A stretch of 64,000 nucleotides of DNA. Source: Lepus europaeus. Lineage: Eukaryota > Chordata > Mammalia > Lagomorpha > Leporidae. A program made the translations under genes and the position numbers. The stretch is taken from contig NC_084839.1 of NCBI RefSeq assembly GCF_033115175.1, positions 36,317,501-36,381,500 on the forward strand, read 5' to 3'. This document shows positions 12,120-23,312 of this stretch, in pieces (the first letter of the stretch is position 1; the number at the start of each line of letters is the position of its first letter). The notes under the pieces are model-generated. The model ran no database searches and had not been told where the DNA came from. It saw only the letters and a list, made by a program, of their open reading frames with translations.

Positions 12120-12814
12120 GCTATTGAGTCTTAAGGTCTTATTCATTTCATGTCATTCAAGAAGGATAGCATGCGACTTGTATTTTTGTGAGAAATTGAC
12201 AATATTTAGCAGCAGAAGCAATAAATACCTTAACATGGGAGTAACCCAGGATACTTACGAGTGAGAATAGTTATTTCATGCCTTGATTGGTTAATATCAC
12301 TGTTCTGGAAATGGCCATTTGCATACTTTAATAAATGTTTTTTAAATGTAGCTGTTGCCCTTTCCTCTTAAAACGTGTTTACTTTTTCACACAGGTGTAG
12401 GCAGTAGGGTCTTTTGAATTAGCCTTTTAACTGAGTGTTTAATGGAGATGAGTAATTGCTTGCAGCTGCATGTATCTATCGGGATTTGTTTTTCTTTTAG
12501 CAGCAGACAAGATAATTTGCCAGACAACTTACAACTTTGGAAAGTAGTAGTAGTCATGGTTGTCCCTGTATACTTGAGGGTGACTTTGCCTTTGGAGCTG
12601 AACTGACACCAAAACCCCCCTACCCCCAGAAATCTTAACTGGGGCTAGGTAGTCAAGTTTATATTTCTGGGGATTTTTCCCTTTTCAATATGTAAGGCAA
12701 TCATTTGGTTTAATTCTGAGTGAAGAATATAAACGTGAATAGTTGATAGGTTTTCCAGGATGGAATCAGCAATTTTTAAAACTTTTAAAAACTTTTGTCA
12801 AGTAATTCTCAATT
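12120..12814. other. Unique sequence
   Basis: AT-rich DNA with no supported gene or repeat call. The poly-C at 12615-12628 is short. Confidence 0.45.
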
Positions 12815-13230
12815 TTTAAAAATGTTTTTTTAAAAATTTTAATTGGCATTGTAATTACACCTGTTATGGGTGTGTGTGACATTTTAGTACATGTATCCAA
12901 TGTCTAGTGTTCAGATGAGTAATTAACTTATCCAACACCTCAAACGTTTACATTTGTTTGTATTTGGAGCATTCAAAGTCTTGTCTACTGGCTATTCTGT
13001 GAGACACAATCAATTGTTGTCAACCATAGTGCTGTCCTAGAGAGCATTACCTGAGCTGTTATTCTTCCTGTCCAATTGCACCCCTGTGTTTGTTAAGCAC
13101 CTGCTTTTTATTCCCCCACCTACCTTTCAGGCATACAACTTTCCCAGGCTCTGCTAGTCACTATTCTACTCTCTACTTCCATGAGATCTGCATTTTGGCT
13201 TTCATATACAAATGACAACATAAAGTTTGT
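12815..13230 (-). mobile_element. Ancient L1M 3' region
   Basis: It reads as the reverse of an old mammalian L1 3' UTR: 'ttttaattggcattgtaatta', 'caaccatagtgctgtcc', 'cttcctgtccaattgcaccc', 'actattctactctctacttcc' and 'tcatatacaaatgacaac'. A younger L1 inserted at its right edge. Confidence 0.7.
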
Positions 13231-14477
13231 GGAGGACAGAAATCTTTTTTTAAATTTTTTTTTAAATTAAACTTTTATTTAATGAATATAAATTTCCAAA
13301 GTACAGCTTATGGGTTACAATGGCTTCCCCCTCCCAAAACTTCCCTCCCACCTGCAACCCTCCCCTTTCCCGCTCCCTCTCCCCTTCCAATCACATCATG
13401 ATTCATTTTCAATTCTCTTTATATACAGAAGATCAGTTTAGTATATATTAGGTAACGATTTGAACAGTTTGCCCCCATATAGCAACACATAGTGAAAAAA
13501 AAAATACTGTTGTCGTACTAGTTATAGCATTAAATAAGAGTGTACAGCACATTAAAGACAGAGATCCTACATAATTTTTTTTAAAAAATTAATTTTCTAT
13601 GCCATTTCCAATTTAACACCAGGGTTGTTTTTTTTTTTTTCATTTCCAATTATCTTTATATACAGAAGATTGATTCAGTATATAATTAGTAAAAATCACA
13701 TCAGTTTGTACCCACGCAGAAACACAAAGTGTAAATATACTGTTTCAGTACTAGTTATAGCATCACTGCACATTAGATAACACATTAAGGACAGATCCCA
13801 CATGGGATGTAAGTACACAGTGACTTTTGTTGCTGACTTAACAATTTGACACTCCTGTTCATGGCGTCAGTAATCTCCCTAGGCTCTAGTCATGAGCTGC
13901 CAGGGCTATGGAAGCCTTTAGAGTTCGCTGACTTTGATCTTATTCTGATAGGGTCATAGTCAAAGTGGAAGTTCTCTCCTCCCTTCAGAGAAAGGTACTT
14001 CCTTCTTTGATGGCCCCGTTCTTTCCACTGGGATCTCACTAGCAGAGATCTTTCATTTAGGTCTTCTTCTTTTATTCTTTTCCATGGTATCTTGGCTTTC
14101 CATGCCTACAATACTCTCATGGGCTCTTGAGCCAGATCCGAATGCCTTAAGGGCTGATTCTGAGGCCAGAGTGTTGTTTAGGACGCCTGCCATTCTATGA
14201 GTCTGCTGTGTATCCCACTTCCCATGTTGGATCTTTCTCTCCCTTTTTGATTCTATCAGTTAGTATTAGCAGACACTTGTCTTGTTTGTGTGATCCCTTT
14301 GATTCTTAGACCTATCAGAGCCATCGGTTGTGAACTGTAATTAATCACTTGGACTAGTGAGATGGCATTGGTACATGCCACCTTGATGGGATTGTATTGG
14401 AATCCCCTGGTACATTTCTAACTCCATCATTTGCGGCAAGTCAGATTGTGCATGTCCCAAAGGAGGACAGAAATCTT
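13231..14477 (-). mobile_element. L1 3' end with internal duplication, intact target-site duplication
   Basis: A perfect 16-bp duplication, ggaggacagaaatctt, flanks the insert at 13231-13246 and 14462-14477. Inside are two overlapping copies of the same L1 3' UTR stretch. Block A (13247-13574) begins with the T tail and runs to 'gacagagatcctacat'. A 65-base A/T-rich linker with a T14 run follows. Block B (about 13640-14461) starts again at 'atctttatatacagaag' and continues to the 5' truncation point. Block B lacks the outer ~110 bases of the 3' end. Confidence 0.9.
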
Positions 14478-15074
14478 AAGAGGCTGGGGACTTCCAACTT
14501 AACATCTAAAATGTCCTTTGAAGATGAGGTCTCAAGATGTGATAGGTGCAGTGTCACACTGCAGGTGTGGGATTGAGGAACTCTTGGATAGAATGAGCCA
14601 CTGGAAGTCTGATGTGACAATTTTGGGAAGAACCCATCCATCTTCAGATCTTATTGGAAATTTAAAAAATGCAAATGTAGAAAACTATCATAGGTTGTCT
14701 GCTGATCATAAGACAGAATACGATGTGTGTCTTCAAAATGCAGCAGTAAAGTTACTGACCTTGAAGTACTAGGTGAGGATTTGTTTCTTGTGGTGTGGAT
14801 GAATTTACACAAAGCTATGAAGGTTCACACACATCTAGCTATCCTCTGTCCTCATCTCCATTGTCACTTGGCAGAACCATAGGTGACCCCAGAACAGGAC
14901 GAGGCTATGGGGATTCTTCAAAGTGTGGTGCTCCGGCTTGATCAGCCTCAAAGTTGTTTGAGTTTTTCTGTTAATTACAACTAGACTTTGGACTGCCAGC
15001 ACTGTAGAAGTTAGTTTTGAGATCCGGTGCTTAGAAACAGTATTTTCTAGAAGACTTGTAGGGAAAGAACAGGC
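14478..15074. other. Unique sequence
   Basis: No repeat or gene recognised. An 84-codon plus ORF at 14518-14772 overlaps a minus ORF, has no motif and is probably chance. Confidence 0.45.
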
Positions 15075-15200
15075 TTGGAGTCAAGGATTGAGGTTTAAGT
15101 GTCACAGCTCTGCCACTTCCCAACTGTGATATCAGATGATCCACTTAACAGTCTTGGCCTCAGATGTATCCACGGTGATGATGTTTTCCTTGTCACCATT
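15075..15200 (+). mobile_element. MIR SINE fragment
   Basis: 'cttggagtcaaggattgaggtttaagtg', 'cagctctgccacttcccaactgtga' and 'cttggcctcagatgtatcc' follow the MIR core. Confidence 0.65.
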
Positions 15201-15333
15201 ATTGTGGAGATGACGATAGTCTGTACAGCTTGAAGAAACCACGTACTGTGAAGTCCAAACTGATTTAAACATCTACTTATTTAGTTTTCTGGTTTACTTC
15301 AGACAAGTAAATAAAAGATGATTAGGTAGTGAG

Positions 15334-15565
15334 GTAGGTGCTGTGGCTCAGTGGGTTAGCACCCTGGCCTGAAGCGCCGGCATCCCATATCGGCCCACGG
15401 GGGAGAACTGGAAAAGACTCCTTGCTCCTGGTTTCGGATCGGCACAGTTCTGGCCATTGTGGCCAATTGGGGAGTAAACCAACGGATGGGAGACCTCTCT
15501 CTCTCTGCCTCTCTTCTCTCTGTATAACTGTGACTTTCAAATAAATAAATAAATCTTTTAAAAAA
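15334..15565 (+). mobile_element. CSINE with internal deletion
   Basis: The head 'ggtgctgtggctcagtggg' runs to 'gcatcccatatcgg', then jumps to 'cacgggggagaactgg'. About 90 bases around the box-B and 'gctgctcc' part are missing. The CT-rich part and 'ataaataaataaatc' tail are present. A near-perfect 16-bp duplication flanks it at 15318-15333 and 15566-15581 (atgattaggtagtgag against atgagtaggtagtaag), so the deletion lies within one insertion. Confidence 0.92.
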
Positions 15566-15794
15566 ATGAGTAGGTAGTAAGAGTTGTAAATTAGAAATAT
15601 TTTGACTCTTGGGAGGTAGCTCACTTCTCCAGCTTTTAAAACTCGGTCAACCTGAACTTACTTCTGAAGACTAAGTCATTGTTACTGAAGTAAGTCCCGA
15701 GTGACTGTCTTCCCACACATGCTCCGGCTTTGAGAGGAGGGACGGCAGTGTAGAGGGTGCACGTGGGGTTTAGGTGTCTGTGGGACCACACATA

Positions 15795-15900
15795 AGTTGT
15801 GTGATCTTAGGCTTCCTGTCTGCCTTTTTCTTTCAGGGTATTTGTAGGATTAGATGAGATAATCCATGTAAAGTATTGAATACAGATTAGATTATGATGA
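15795..15900 (+). mobile_element. MIR SINE fragment
   Basis: 'gttgtgtgatcttaggcttcctg', 'tttgtaggattagatgagataatccatgtaaag' match the central and 3' MIR parts. Confidence 0.6.
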
Positions 15901-16084
15901 TTTTTATTATTTTAAGGAACTACCATAAAAAGGCACTTATGGGAAATGATCTCTTATCTATCTCGGTAATTAAATTGTAAAGCAAAGGCAAGCACTCATC
16001 TCGTAATTTTTCATATTCTTCTAAATGATATTTTATCTATAATATTTTGGGCCTATGTGAGTTCATACTAACTTATGCCTAATA

Positions 16085-16260
16085 ATAGATACAACTATTG
16101 AGTACTTATTTTATTTCAGGAAGTATACATATCTTTTTTCAATATATTTGTGAGCTAGGCATTATTTTTATTCCCATTTTTAATAGAAGGGATCACAAAA
16201 TTGAGTAATTGACCTGGTGGCAAAACTGGGGTTCACACTTGCCTGAACAGCATGTGCCCT
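16085..16260 (-). mobile_element. MIR SINE
   Basis: Reverse MIR order: 'gagctaggcattatttttattccc', 'attgagtaattgacctggtgg' and 'gggttcacacttgcctg'. Confidence 0.65.
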
Positions 16261-17188
16261 TTGCTCCACACAACTCTAAACATCCCTGCCTAGTGAGGGG
16301 GCGGAGTCTTCCTTTATAAATGGCGTCAGCAACCCATATATTCCTCTAATATCTTGAAAAGTTGTTAGTTATTTTTGTAATTCAAATCACATTCCAAATT
16401 TAAAGGAATATTAACATTTAAACAATGCTTAAAATGAAATTGTTTTGTAGGTAAATATAATTTAGATAATATTCAAAGTGAGGCTTAAGGATAGTCACAA
16501 CAGATAACCTAGTTAGTGCTGTCATTCTAGTGTAATAATTCATGGCACCATAGGATGGATTCATCTTTATTAAAATACAAGGCATTAGCAGGTTGCAAGA
16601 GTGCTGTCAAATGACAATAGGAAAACTGTCCAGGTGGACTTCAGCTCTGTTCAGCCAGCTACCTGTTCTAGCCACTAGAGGGCAGTATTGGCATTGGAAT
16701 GACATACAGATATTTACGGCTCAAATTGAAAGCTGCCAGCAAAATGCAGACTTTTGCTAAACTTAAAATATATTAACAATTTGATGTGACAGGAGGCATC
16801 AAATGATGGAATTGGATTCTTCTGTATTACTGGCAAGCTATATTCAATAGGATGTGGGGATGGTTACTTCAGGCTCCAAGCCAGCCATGGGCATTTGGGA
16901 CTAAAACCAACCTTTCCTTCTTGCCTTTTCAGCTCCATTCTTGTTGTGCTTCCCATTTGCAAATTGTAGCCCTGCTAGAGGCTCTCAGTGTCAATCGCCT
17001 TCCCTTCCCTTCATACTGTAACCAGAGCCACCACAGAAGTTGATTCCTCATCCACTAAGTCTCTAGGAACTCAACACTTGACTTGGGCTGGTTCCCCTTA
17101 TTTCCATTAGAACAGCGTGAGGTGGCTGTGCAAGGCGTCCTCATGCCCTGTAACACAGGTGGGAAGATAGGTCCTTGCATGCTTGCTT
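16261..17188. other. Unique sequence with a CTCF-like site
   Basis: No gene recognised. It contains the CTCF consensus match listed separately and otherwise ordinary AT-rich DNA. This is one of the longer stretches free of recognisable repeats in the left half of the window. Confidence 0.5.
16672..16685 (+). promoter_or_regulatory. Candidate CTCF-binding site
   Basis: CCACTAGAGGGCAG matches every position of the vertebrate CTCF core CCASYAGRKGGCRS. It lies in apparently unique DNA, not in a recognised repeat. A match alone does not prove occupancy; a 14-base degenerate match can arise by chance. Confidence 0.5.
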
Positions 17189-17537
17189 CCTCAGATTCAT
17201 TTGAAGGGCAGAGTAACAGTGTGGGAGTAACACACACACACACACACGCGCACACACGCGGGGAGAGAGAGGGAGAGAAGGGGAGAGACAGCATCGACCT
17301 GCTGGTTCATTCCTCAAGTGACTGAAATAGCCTTGTCTGGGCCAGATCAAAGCTGGGAGCCAGGAACTCCATCGTGGTCTTCCATATGAGTGGCAGGGGC
17401 CCAAATGCTTGGGCATCTTTTGCTGCCTTCCCAGGAACACTAGTAGGAAGCTGGATCGGAAGCAGGCTAGTCAGCGTGGATTGTCCACATTGCAAGTAGC
17501 TGCTTAATCCACTGTACCACAAATGCCAGGCACCACC
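17189..17537 (-). mobile_element. CSINE, old subfamily, with (CA)n expansion
   Basis: 'ttgaagggcagag', 'ctgctggttcattcctcaagtg', 'gggagccaggaactcc', 'cagggcccaaatgcttggg'-type sequence and a reversed head near 'ctgtaccacaaatgccagg'. A CA-repeat (17229-17258) has grown between the tail and the CT/GA-rich part. Confidence 0.8.
17229..17258. repeat. (CA)n microsatellite, interrupted by CG
   Basis: An alternating CA run with CG interruptions inside the old CSINE. It probably arose from the SINE's simple-sequence part. Confidence 0.9.
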
Positions 17538-17793
17538 CAACCCCAACTCTCCTGCCCTTCCTTGTGTAGTTTCAAGTCACTGACCTGCTTGGCTATCCAG
17601 CTGGACCACAATTGTGGATGCATTTTGTTGTAACTCAAAGTTGATGGAGTGGTTTCCTATGCTTAGAAATTACTTCCTATGTATGTGGCCTTACTTCCTT
17701 CATCCACCATGCTGCTCCCAGTAGGGTCTACATGTCAATCAAACTAGAGTAGTAGGTGAGTATATCTGAGATATTTCAAAGAATATTTGTTCT
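17538..17793. other. Unique sequence
   Basis: Short stretch between two CSINEs; nothing recognised. Confidence 0.4.
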
Positions 17794-18148
17794 CAAGAAA
17801 GGAATATTTTTTTAAAAGATTTATTTATTTGAAAATCAAAGTTATACAGAGAGGAGAGGCAGAGATATAGAAGTCTTCCATCCATTGGTTCACTCCCCAG
17901 TTGGCTGCAATGGCCGGAGCTGTGCTGATCCGAAGCCAGGAGCCAGGAGGTTCCTCTGGGTCTCCCATGCAGATGCAGGGGCCCAAGGACTTGGGCCATC
18001 TTCTACTGCTTTCCCAGGCCACAGCAGAAACCTGAATCAGAAGTGGAGCAGCAAGGTCTCGAACCAGCTCCCATATGGGATGCCGGCTCTGCAGGTGGCA
18101 GCTTTACCCGCTGTGCCACAGTGCCAGCCCCAAGAAAGGAATATTTTT
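17794..18148 (-). mobile_element. CSINE, full length, with 18-bp target-site duplication
   Basis: The SINE body is 17812-18130, with the T tail left, 'gaagtcttccatcc' in the middle and the head 'ctgtgccacagtgccagcccc' right. A perfect duplication, caagaaaggaatattttt, lies at 17794-17811 and 18131-18148. This is one of the cleanest insertions in the window. Confidence 0.96.
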
Positions 18149-18187
18149 GTTCAAAATTTTATTTCTGTTGTCTTAGTAACCACACCA

Positions 18188-18247
18188 CTGATATCTGGTT
18201 TTATTTAAAATTTTATTAGTGCTGATATCTGGTTTTATTTAAAATTT
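18188..18247. repeat. 26-bp perfect tandem duplication
   Basis: The same 26 bases, beginning ctgatatctggtt, occur at 18188-18213 and 18222-18247 with an 8-base spacer. A local duplication with no repeat family behind it that I recognise. Confidence 0.9.
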
Positions 18248-18269
18248 CATGTATTTCATAGGTATAATT

Positions 18270-18320
18270 CTATTTATTTTAAGTTTTACTTCATTTGAAA
18301 GGTAAAGTTAGAGAGAACAC
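18270..18320 (-). mobile_element. CSINE tail fragment
   Basis: 'cttcatttgaaaggtaaagttagagagaacac' resembles the reversed 3' tail of an old CSINE. The rest appears replaced by the younger CSINE at 18357. Confidence 0.45.
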
Positions 18321-18356
18321 ACTTTCTTTTTTATGTTTTATTAATTTTTTAAAAAA

Positions 18357-18689
18357 ATTTTTTGACGGAGTTAGATAGTGAGACAGTTATAGACAGTGAG
18401 AGAGAGACAGAGAAAGGTCTTCCTTCTGTTGGTTCATTCCCCAAATGGCTGCCATGACCGGCGCTATGCTGATCCGAAGCTAGGAGCCGGTGATTCCTCC
18501 CAGTCTCCCATGAGGGTGCAGGGACCCAAGCACTTGGGCCATCCTCCACTGCCCTCTCGGGGTCACAGCAGAGAGCTGGACTGGAAGAGGAGCAACTGGG
18601 ACAGAATCTGGCGCCCCAACCGGGACTAGAACCCATGGTGCCGGCGCCGCAGGCAGAGGATTAGCCTATTGAGCTGCGGCCCTGGCCTG
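18357..18689 (-). mobile_element. CSINE, young subfamily
   Basis: 'tttttgacggagttagatagtgag', 'aaaggtcttccttctg', 'catgaccggcgctatgctgatccg', then 'gggacagaatctggcgcccc' and 'accgggactagaaccc' in the reversed head. It lies at the left edge of an L1. Confidence 0.93.
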
Positions 18690-20953
18690 TTCCCTGTTTT
18701 TAATTATTTCTTTCCTCTTACTGATTTTGGGTTAATTTATCTTTCTAGGTTCTTAAGTTGCATTGATAGCTGATTTATTTGATGCCTTTCTGATATCTGA
18801 TGTAGGCACTAATGGCTATACACTTCCTCAACACTGCTTTTGCTATAGACCTGTAAGTTTTTTTGTCATTTTTTTTTTTGAAATTTATTTATTTGGAAAG
18901 GTAGAGTTGCAGAGAGGGGGAAGGAGAGGGAGAAAAGGAGGGAGGGAGAGAGGTCAGTCTTCCATCCTCTGGTTCACTCCCCAAACAGCCACAATGACTG
19001 GAGTTGGGCTGATCTGAAGCCAGGAGCTTCTTCCAGATATCCCAAGTGGGTGCAGGGGCCCAAACACTTGGCCATCTTTTACTGCTTTCCAAGGCCATTG
19101 CAGAGAGCTGGATTGGAAGTGGAGCAGATGAGACTAGAACCGGTGCCCATATGGGATGCCAACACTACAGGTAGTGGCTTTACCAGCTATGCTACAACAC
19201 CAGCCCCCCCGCCCATAAGTTTTGATATGTTGTGTTCTCAACTTCATTTGCTTCCAGGAATTTTTTGATTTCCCTTTCAATTTCTTCTATGACTCACTGT
19301 TCATCCAGGAGTGTGTTTTTCAATCTCCATGTGTTTGCATATTTTCTAGAAATTCTTAGGTTTTTAAGTTCCAGCTTCATTTCACAATTGTCATAAAAGA
19401 TGCATTGTATGGTTTCAGTTTTTTAATTTTCTGAGACGTTTTTATGGCCTAGCATATAGTCTATCCTAGAGAAAGTTCCATGCAATGATGAAAAGAATGT
19501 CTATTCTATGGCTATTTGATGAAATGTTCTGTAGATATCAATTATATCCATTGGGTCCACAGTATTGATTAAATTTGTTGTTTCTGTGACTTTCTATCCT
19601 GTTGACCTGTCCGTTGATGAAAGTGGGGTGTTTAAGTACCCCTTTACTATTGGTGCCTATGTCACCCTTTAGATCCATTAACATTTGTTTTAAATTGCCA
19701 GGAGCCCTAGCATTTCGTGAGTATACATTTACTGTAGTCACATATTCCTGTTGAATTGATCCCTTAATCATTTAATAATTCCCTTCTTTGTTTCTTTTAA
19801 CAGTTTTTGTGTTAAAGTCTATTTTGTCTGACATACCTGCTCATTTTTGCTTTCTATTAGCATGGAATATCTTTTTCTCTCCTTTCACTTTCAGTCTGCA
19901 TGTATCTTTGTTGGTGAGATGTGTTTCTTGGAGGCAGCAAGTAGGTGGGTCTTGTTTTTCTAATCCATTCCGCCAATTGGTATCATTTAATTGGAAAATT
20001 TGGGCTATTTCCTTTCAAGGTTACTGTTGAGAAGTTGTGACTTGGCCCTGCCATTTTCCTGTAAATATTCCTATTGTTTCAGATTTCCTTTGTACATTTA
20101 TAGGAAATTTTCTGTCTTCACATTCTTTCATAATAGCTATCATTCTTTGTTTCTTTGTGTAGCACATCCCCAAGCATCAATTATGAGGCTGGACTAGTGG
20201 TGACAAATTCTTTCAATTTGTTTGTTATGGAAGGTCTTTATTTTGCCTTCCTTTATAAATGAGAGCTTTGCTGAGTACAGTACTCTGGACTGGCAGTTGG
20301 TTAAGATTTGGACTATATCTCTCCATTCTCTCCTAGCCTGTAGGGTTTCTGATGAGACATCAGCTGTGGGTCTTATTGGAGATCCTCTGAAGGTAATCCT
20401 GTTTCATTTTTTTCTCTCATGCCTATTTTAGAATCTTTTATGTTTCACTGTTGAAAATTCGACTACAATGTTGTGAAAATATTTTCTGGTTATGTCTATT
20501 GGAGTTCTATGTCCTTCTTATATTTAGAGGTCCTTTTGTTTATCAAAATTAAGGAACTTTTCTGTTATTTCACTGAATAGGACTTCTAACCCATTGTCTC
20601 TTTGTACAACTTGGGGACTTCTAAGACTCACATGTTGGTTGTTTGATAGTATCCTATAAGTACTGAACACTGTTTTTAGTTTTTCTAATTTCCTTTTTTT
20701 TTTTTTTGGTTGGTCAGAGATATTTCCAAAGATTTGTCTTCTAGCTTGAATATTTTATCTTCTGCCTCACCAAGTCTGTTATTAAGGCTTTCCACTATTT
20801 TTATATATCATGTTGAATTCTTCATTTCTAATGTTTCAGTTTGGATTCTTTTGAATCTCACAGGAAAAATTTTTTATCCATGTTATATATGGATTTCTTT
20901 AAGTCATCAATTTGCTTCTCATTACTTCTTAGTAATCCTATGATCATTCTTTT
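18690..20953 (-). mobile_element. L1 fragment, ORF2 5' half into ORF1
   Basis: Collinear with 5600-7500 of the larger minus-strand L1. 18690-20060 is ORF2 (endonuclease end at the right) and 20060-20953 is ORF1. It is split by a CSINE at 18861-19208. The left edge abuts a CSINE and the right edge a SINE head. Many frameshifts; inactive. Confidence 0.88.
18861..19208 (-). mobile_element. CSINE inside L1
   Basis: T tail at 18871-18879, GA-rich part, 'cttccatcctctggttcac', head ending 'acaacaccagcccccc'. The L1 resumes with 'ataagttttgatatg'. A short duplication (taagtttt, 18853-18860 and 19216-19223) fits target-primed insertion. Confidence 0.92.
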
Positions 20954-21043
20954 GACAGAATCTGGTGCCCTGACCAGGACTAGAACCCGGTGTACCGGCG
21001 CTGCAAGGCGGAGGATTAGCCTATTGAGCCACGGTGCCGGCCC
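20950..21043 (-). mobile_element. CSINE reduced to its two ends
   Basis: 'cttttgacag' (SINE 3' end) is joined directly to 'aatctggtgccctgacc' and the complete tRNA-like head ('gattagcctattgagcc', 'ggtgccggccccc'). In full-length copies two 'gacag' words stand about 240 bases apart, so the gap looks like a deletion between them. Confidence 0.85.
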
Positions 21044-21527
21044 CCACTATGCTTTTTAACGCTGGGAACTTATTTCCTAGATCTAACTCTGAGTTGGTAC
21101 CTTTATCCAAACTCCTCTATTCCCCATCCCCAACTCCTCCAAGCTTTTTCAATCCCACCCCTATTTATATTTAATCTTTATTTTCTTCCATCTACTTCTT
21201 TTGGGTTTATTTTGCTGCTCTTTTTTCTAGTTTCTTGAGATAAAATTTAGATAATTGATTTGAGACTTCTCCTCTTTTCTAATACATGCATTTACTACTG
21301 TAAATTCCCCTTGTAGCTGTGCTTTATTTGTGTCCCAGAAGTTTTTATATTTTACTTTGATTTTAATTCAGCTCAGTGCTTTTTAAAATTTCCTGAGAGT
21401 TTCTCTTTGAGCCATATATTATTTAAAGGTTTGATTAGCTTAGTGACTCTGATTTCAATTCTAAGGATGTTGAAATGGTTTTACGGCCTAGGATATGATT
21501 ACTTTATATGTTCTTTCCTCCCTTGCT

Positions 21528-21851
21528 TTAAAGACTTATTTTATTTATTTGAAAGACAGAGTGAGAGAAGGGGAGAGACAGAAAGCAATGTTCTAATTGC
21601 TGATCTACTTCTCAAATGGCTGCAACAGCTGGGGTTGGGCCAGGCTAAAGCTAGGAGGCTGGAACTCCATCCAGGTGTTTAAGATGGATGGCAGGTGCCC
21701 AAGGACATGGGCCTTAGTCTCCTGCTTTCCCAGGTGCATTAGCAGGAGGTTGTTGTGGAAGCAGAGTTGCCCAAACTCCGGTCAGTGCTCTGATAGGGGA
21801 TGTTGGCATTGCAGGTGGTGTATTAACCCACTGAGCCTCAAGGCCAGCCCC
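21528..21851 (-). mobile_element. CSINE, old subfamily
   Basis: 'aaagacttattttatttatttgaaagac', 'caaatggctgcaacagctgggg', 'gctaggaggctggaactcc', 'cattagcaggagg' and the head 'actgagcctcaaggccagcccc'. Inserted in the ancient L1M. Confidence 0.85.
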
Positions 21852-22214
21852 TTAGGTGCATGAAATTAATTTTATTCTGTTGTTGAATGAAGTGTTACAT
21901 AGATGTTGATTATATCATGTTGGCTGATAGTGTTGTCAAGTTCCTTTATGTCTTTATTTTCTGAGTAGCTGTCTTATCAATATTGACAGAGGGATGTTGC
22001 AATCTCCAAGTGTAATTGTCAATTTGCCTATCTTTTAGTTCTCTGTTTCTGCTTCATGTATTTTGTGGCTGTATTGTTAGGTGCATTCATATATTAGATT
22101 ACTAACTATTCCTGGTGGATTGTCTGTTTTACCATTACATAATATTCTTTTGTCCCTAATTGTCCTTGCTCTGCATTTACTTATTTGATATGGTTATTCC
22201 TGTTTACTTTTAGG

Positions 22215-22455
22215 ATTTGGGTGTGATTTGAGTGTTCGTGTTCTTTCAAAAGTAATATATATTGAAATCTAATCATCAACTGCGTTGACCATTCCGCTAT
22301 ATGAACAGGAGCAGGAAGAGCCCTCAAGTTCCTGAATCTTCTTTTGCCTTCTTGGACCTGTCAGTCTCTAGAACTAGGAGAAATATATCTCTGTTGTTTA
22401 TTAGCTCTCTAGTGTATGATGTTTTGTTGTAGAAGCTTGAACAGATTAAGGCAGA
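22215..22455 (-). mobile_element. MaLR (MST/MLT1A-type) LTR, internally deleted
   Basis: Reads as a reversed MaLR LTR: 'tgatttgagtgttcgtgttc', 'atattgaaatctaatcatcaa', 'ggacctgtcagtctctagaac', 'gagaaatatatctctgttgttta' and 'ttttgttgtagaagcttgaacagatt'. The middle is missing. Its opposite-strand relative is at 36854. Confidence 0.7.
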
Positions 22456-22708
22456 GAGAGATTCCATCTGCTGGTTCACTCCCCAAATGCCTGCAACAGT
22501 TATGAATGGGCCAAGCCAGATCCATCTGGGTCTCCAGTATGGTGGCAGGGACCCAAGTACTTGTGCCATAATCCATTCCTTCCTAGGCCTATTAACAGGA
22601 AGCTGGAGAGGAAGCAGCATAGCTGGGACTGAAGCTGGCACTCCAGTTTGGGATGCACGTGTCCCAAGTGGTAGCTTACCTCGCTGCGGCATGACACCTG
22701 CTCCCCCT
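22456..22708 (-). mobile_element. CSINE, old subfamily, tail lost
   Basis: Starts within the GA/CT part ('aaggcagagagagattcc'), continues 'ctgctggttcactccccaaatg', 'taacaggaagctgg' and the head 'cgctgcggcatgacacctgctcccc'. It lacks the T tail and directly abuts the MaLR LTR. Confidence 0.8.
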
Positions 22709-23312
22709 TCACCAGTCTTTTGGAGTAGATCTGTCAGTGAAAAGTCTTAAGATATTCTTGGATAAAGAAAAATTTGATTTCCTCAGAATTCATAAAGAAT
22801 ATTTTCTCTGGATATAGAATTTTGGGTTGACAGTTCTTTTCTTCTTTGAGCCTGCATAGTTTCTAGAGGAGAAATCTGTTATTAAAATTTTCTCCCCTCT
22901 ACAAACAAGGTATCACTTGTCTCTTGTGGCCTTTGGGATTTTTTGTTTCCTTTGGTTTTCAGGAATTTGGCTGTGATGTATCTTGGTATTGGCTTTTTGG
23001 GATTTAAGTTGATACGGGGTTTATGCAACTTCTTAAACCTAAGATTTGTCTTTTGGAAGGTTCTTGGCCATTATTCCTTTAAGTACTTTTTAAAATCCAA
23101 CCTTTTCTTCTCTCTTTTTGGGACTCAATGACAGAAATAAAAAATAGATCTTTTTGTTATCTAGTCCTACACATCCCTGAGCCTCTACATTTTTAAATTC
23201 TATTTTGTCTTTATTTTCCAGATTGGGTAATTTCTATTGTCCTACTTTCTAGCTTCCTGAATCTCTCTCTCTTTCTCTCTCTTCAACACTTTTTCTGAAG
23301 TGTATCCTTAAA

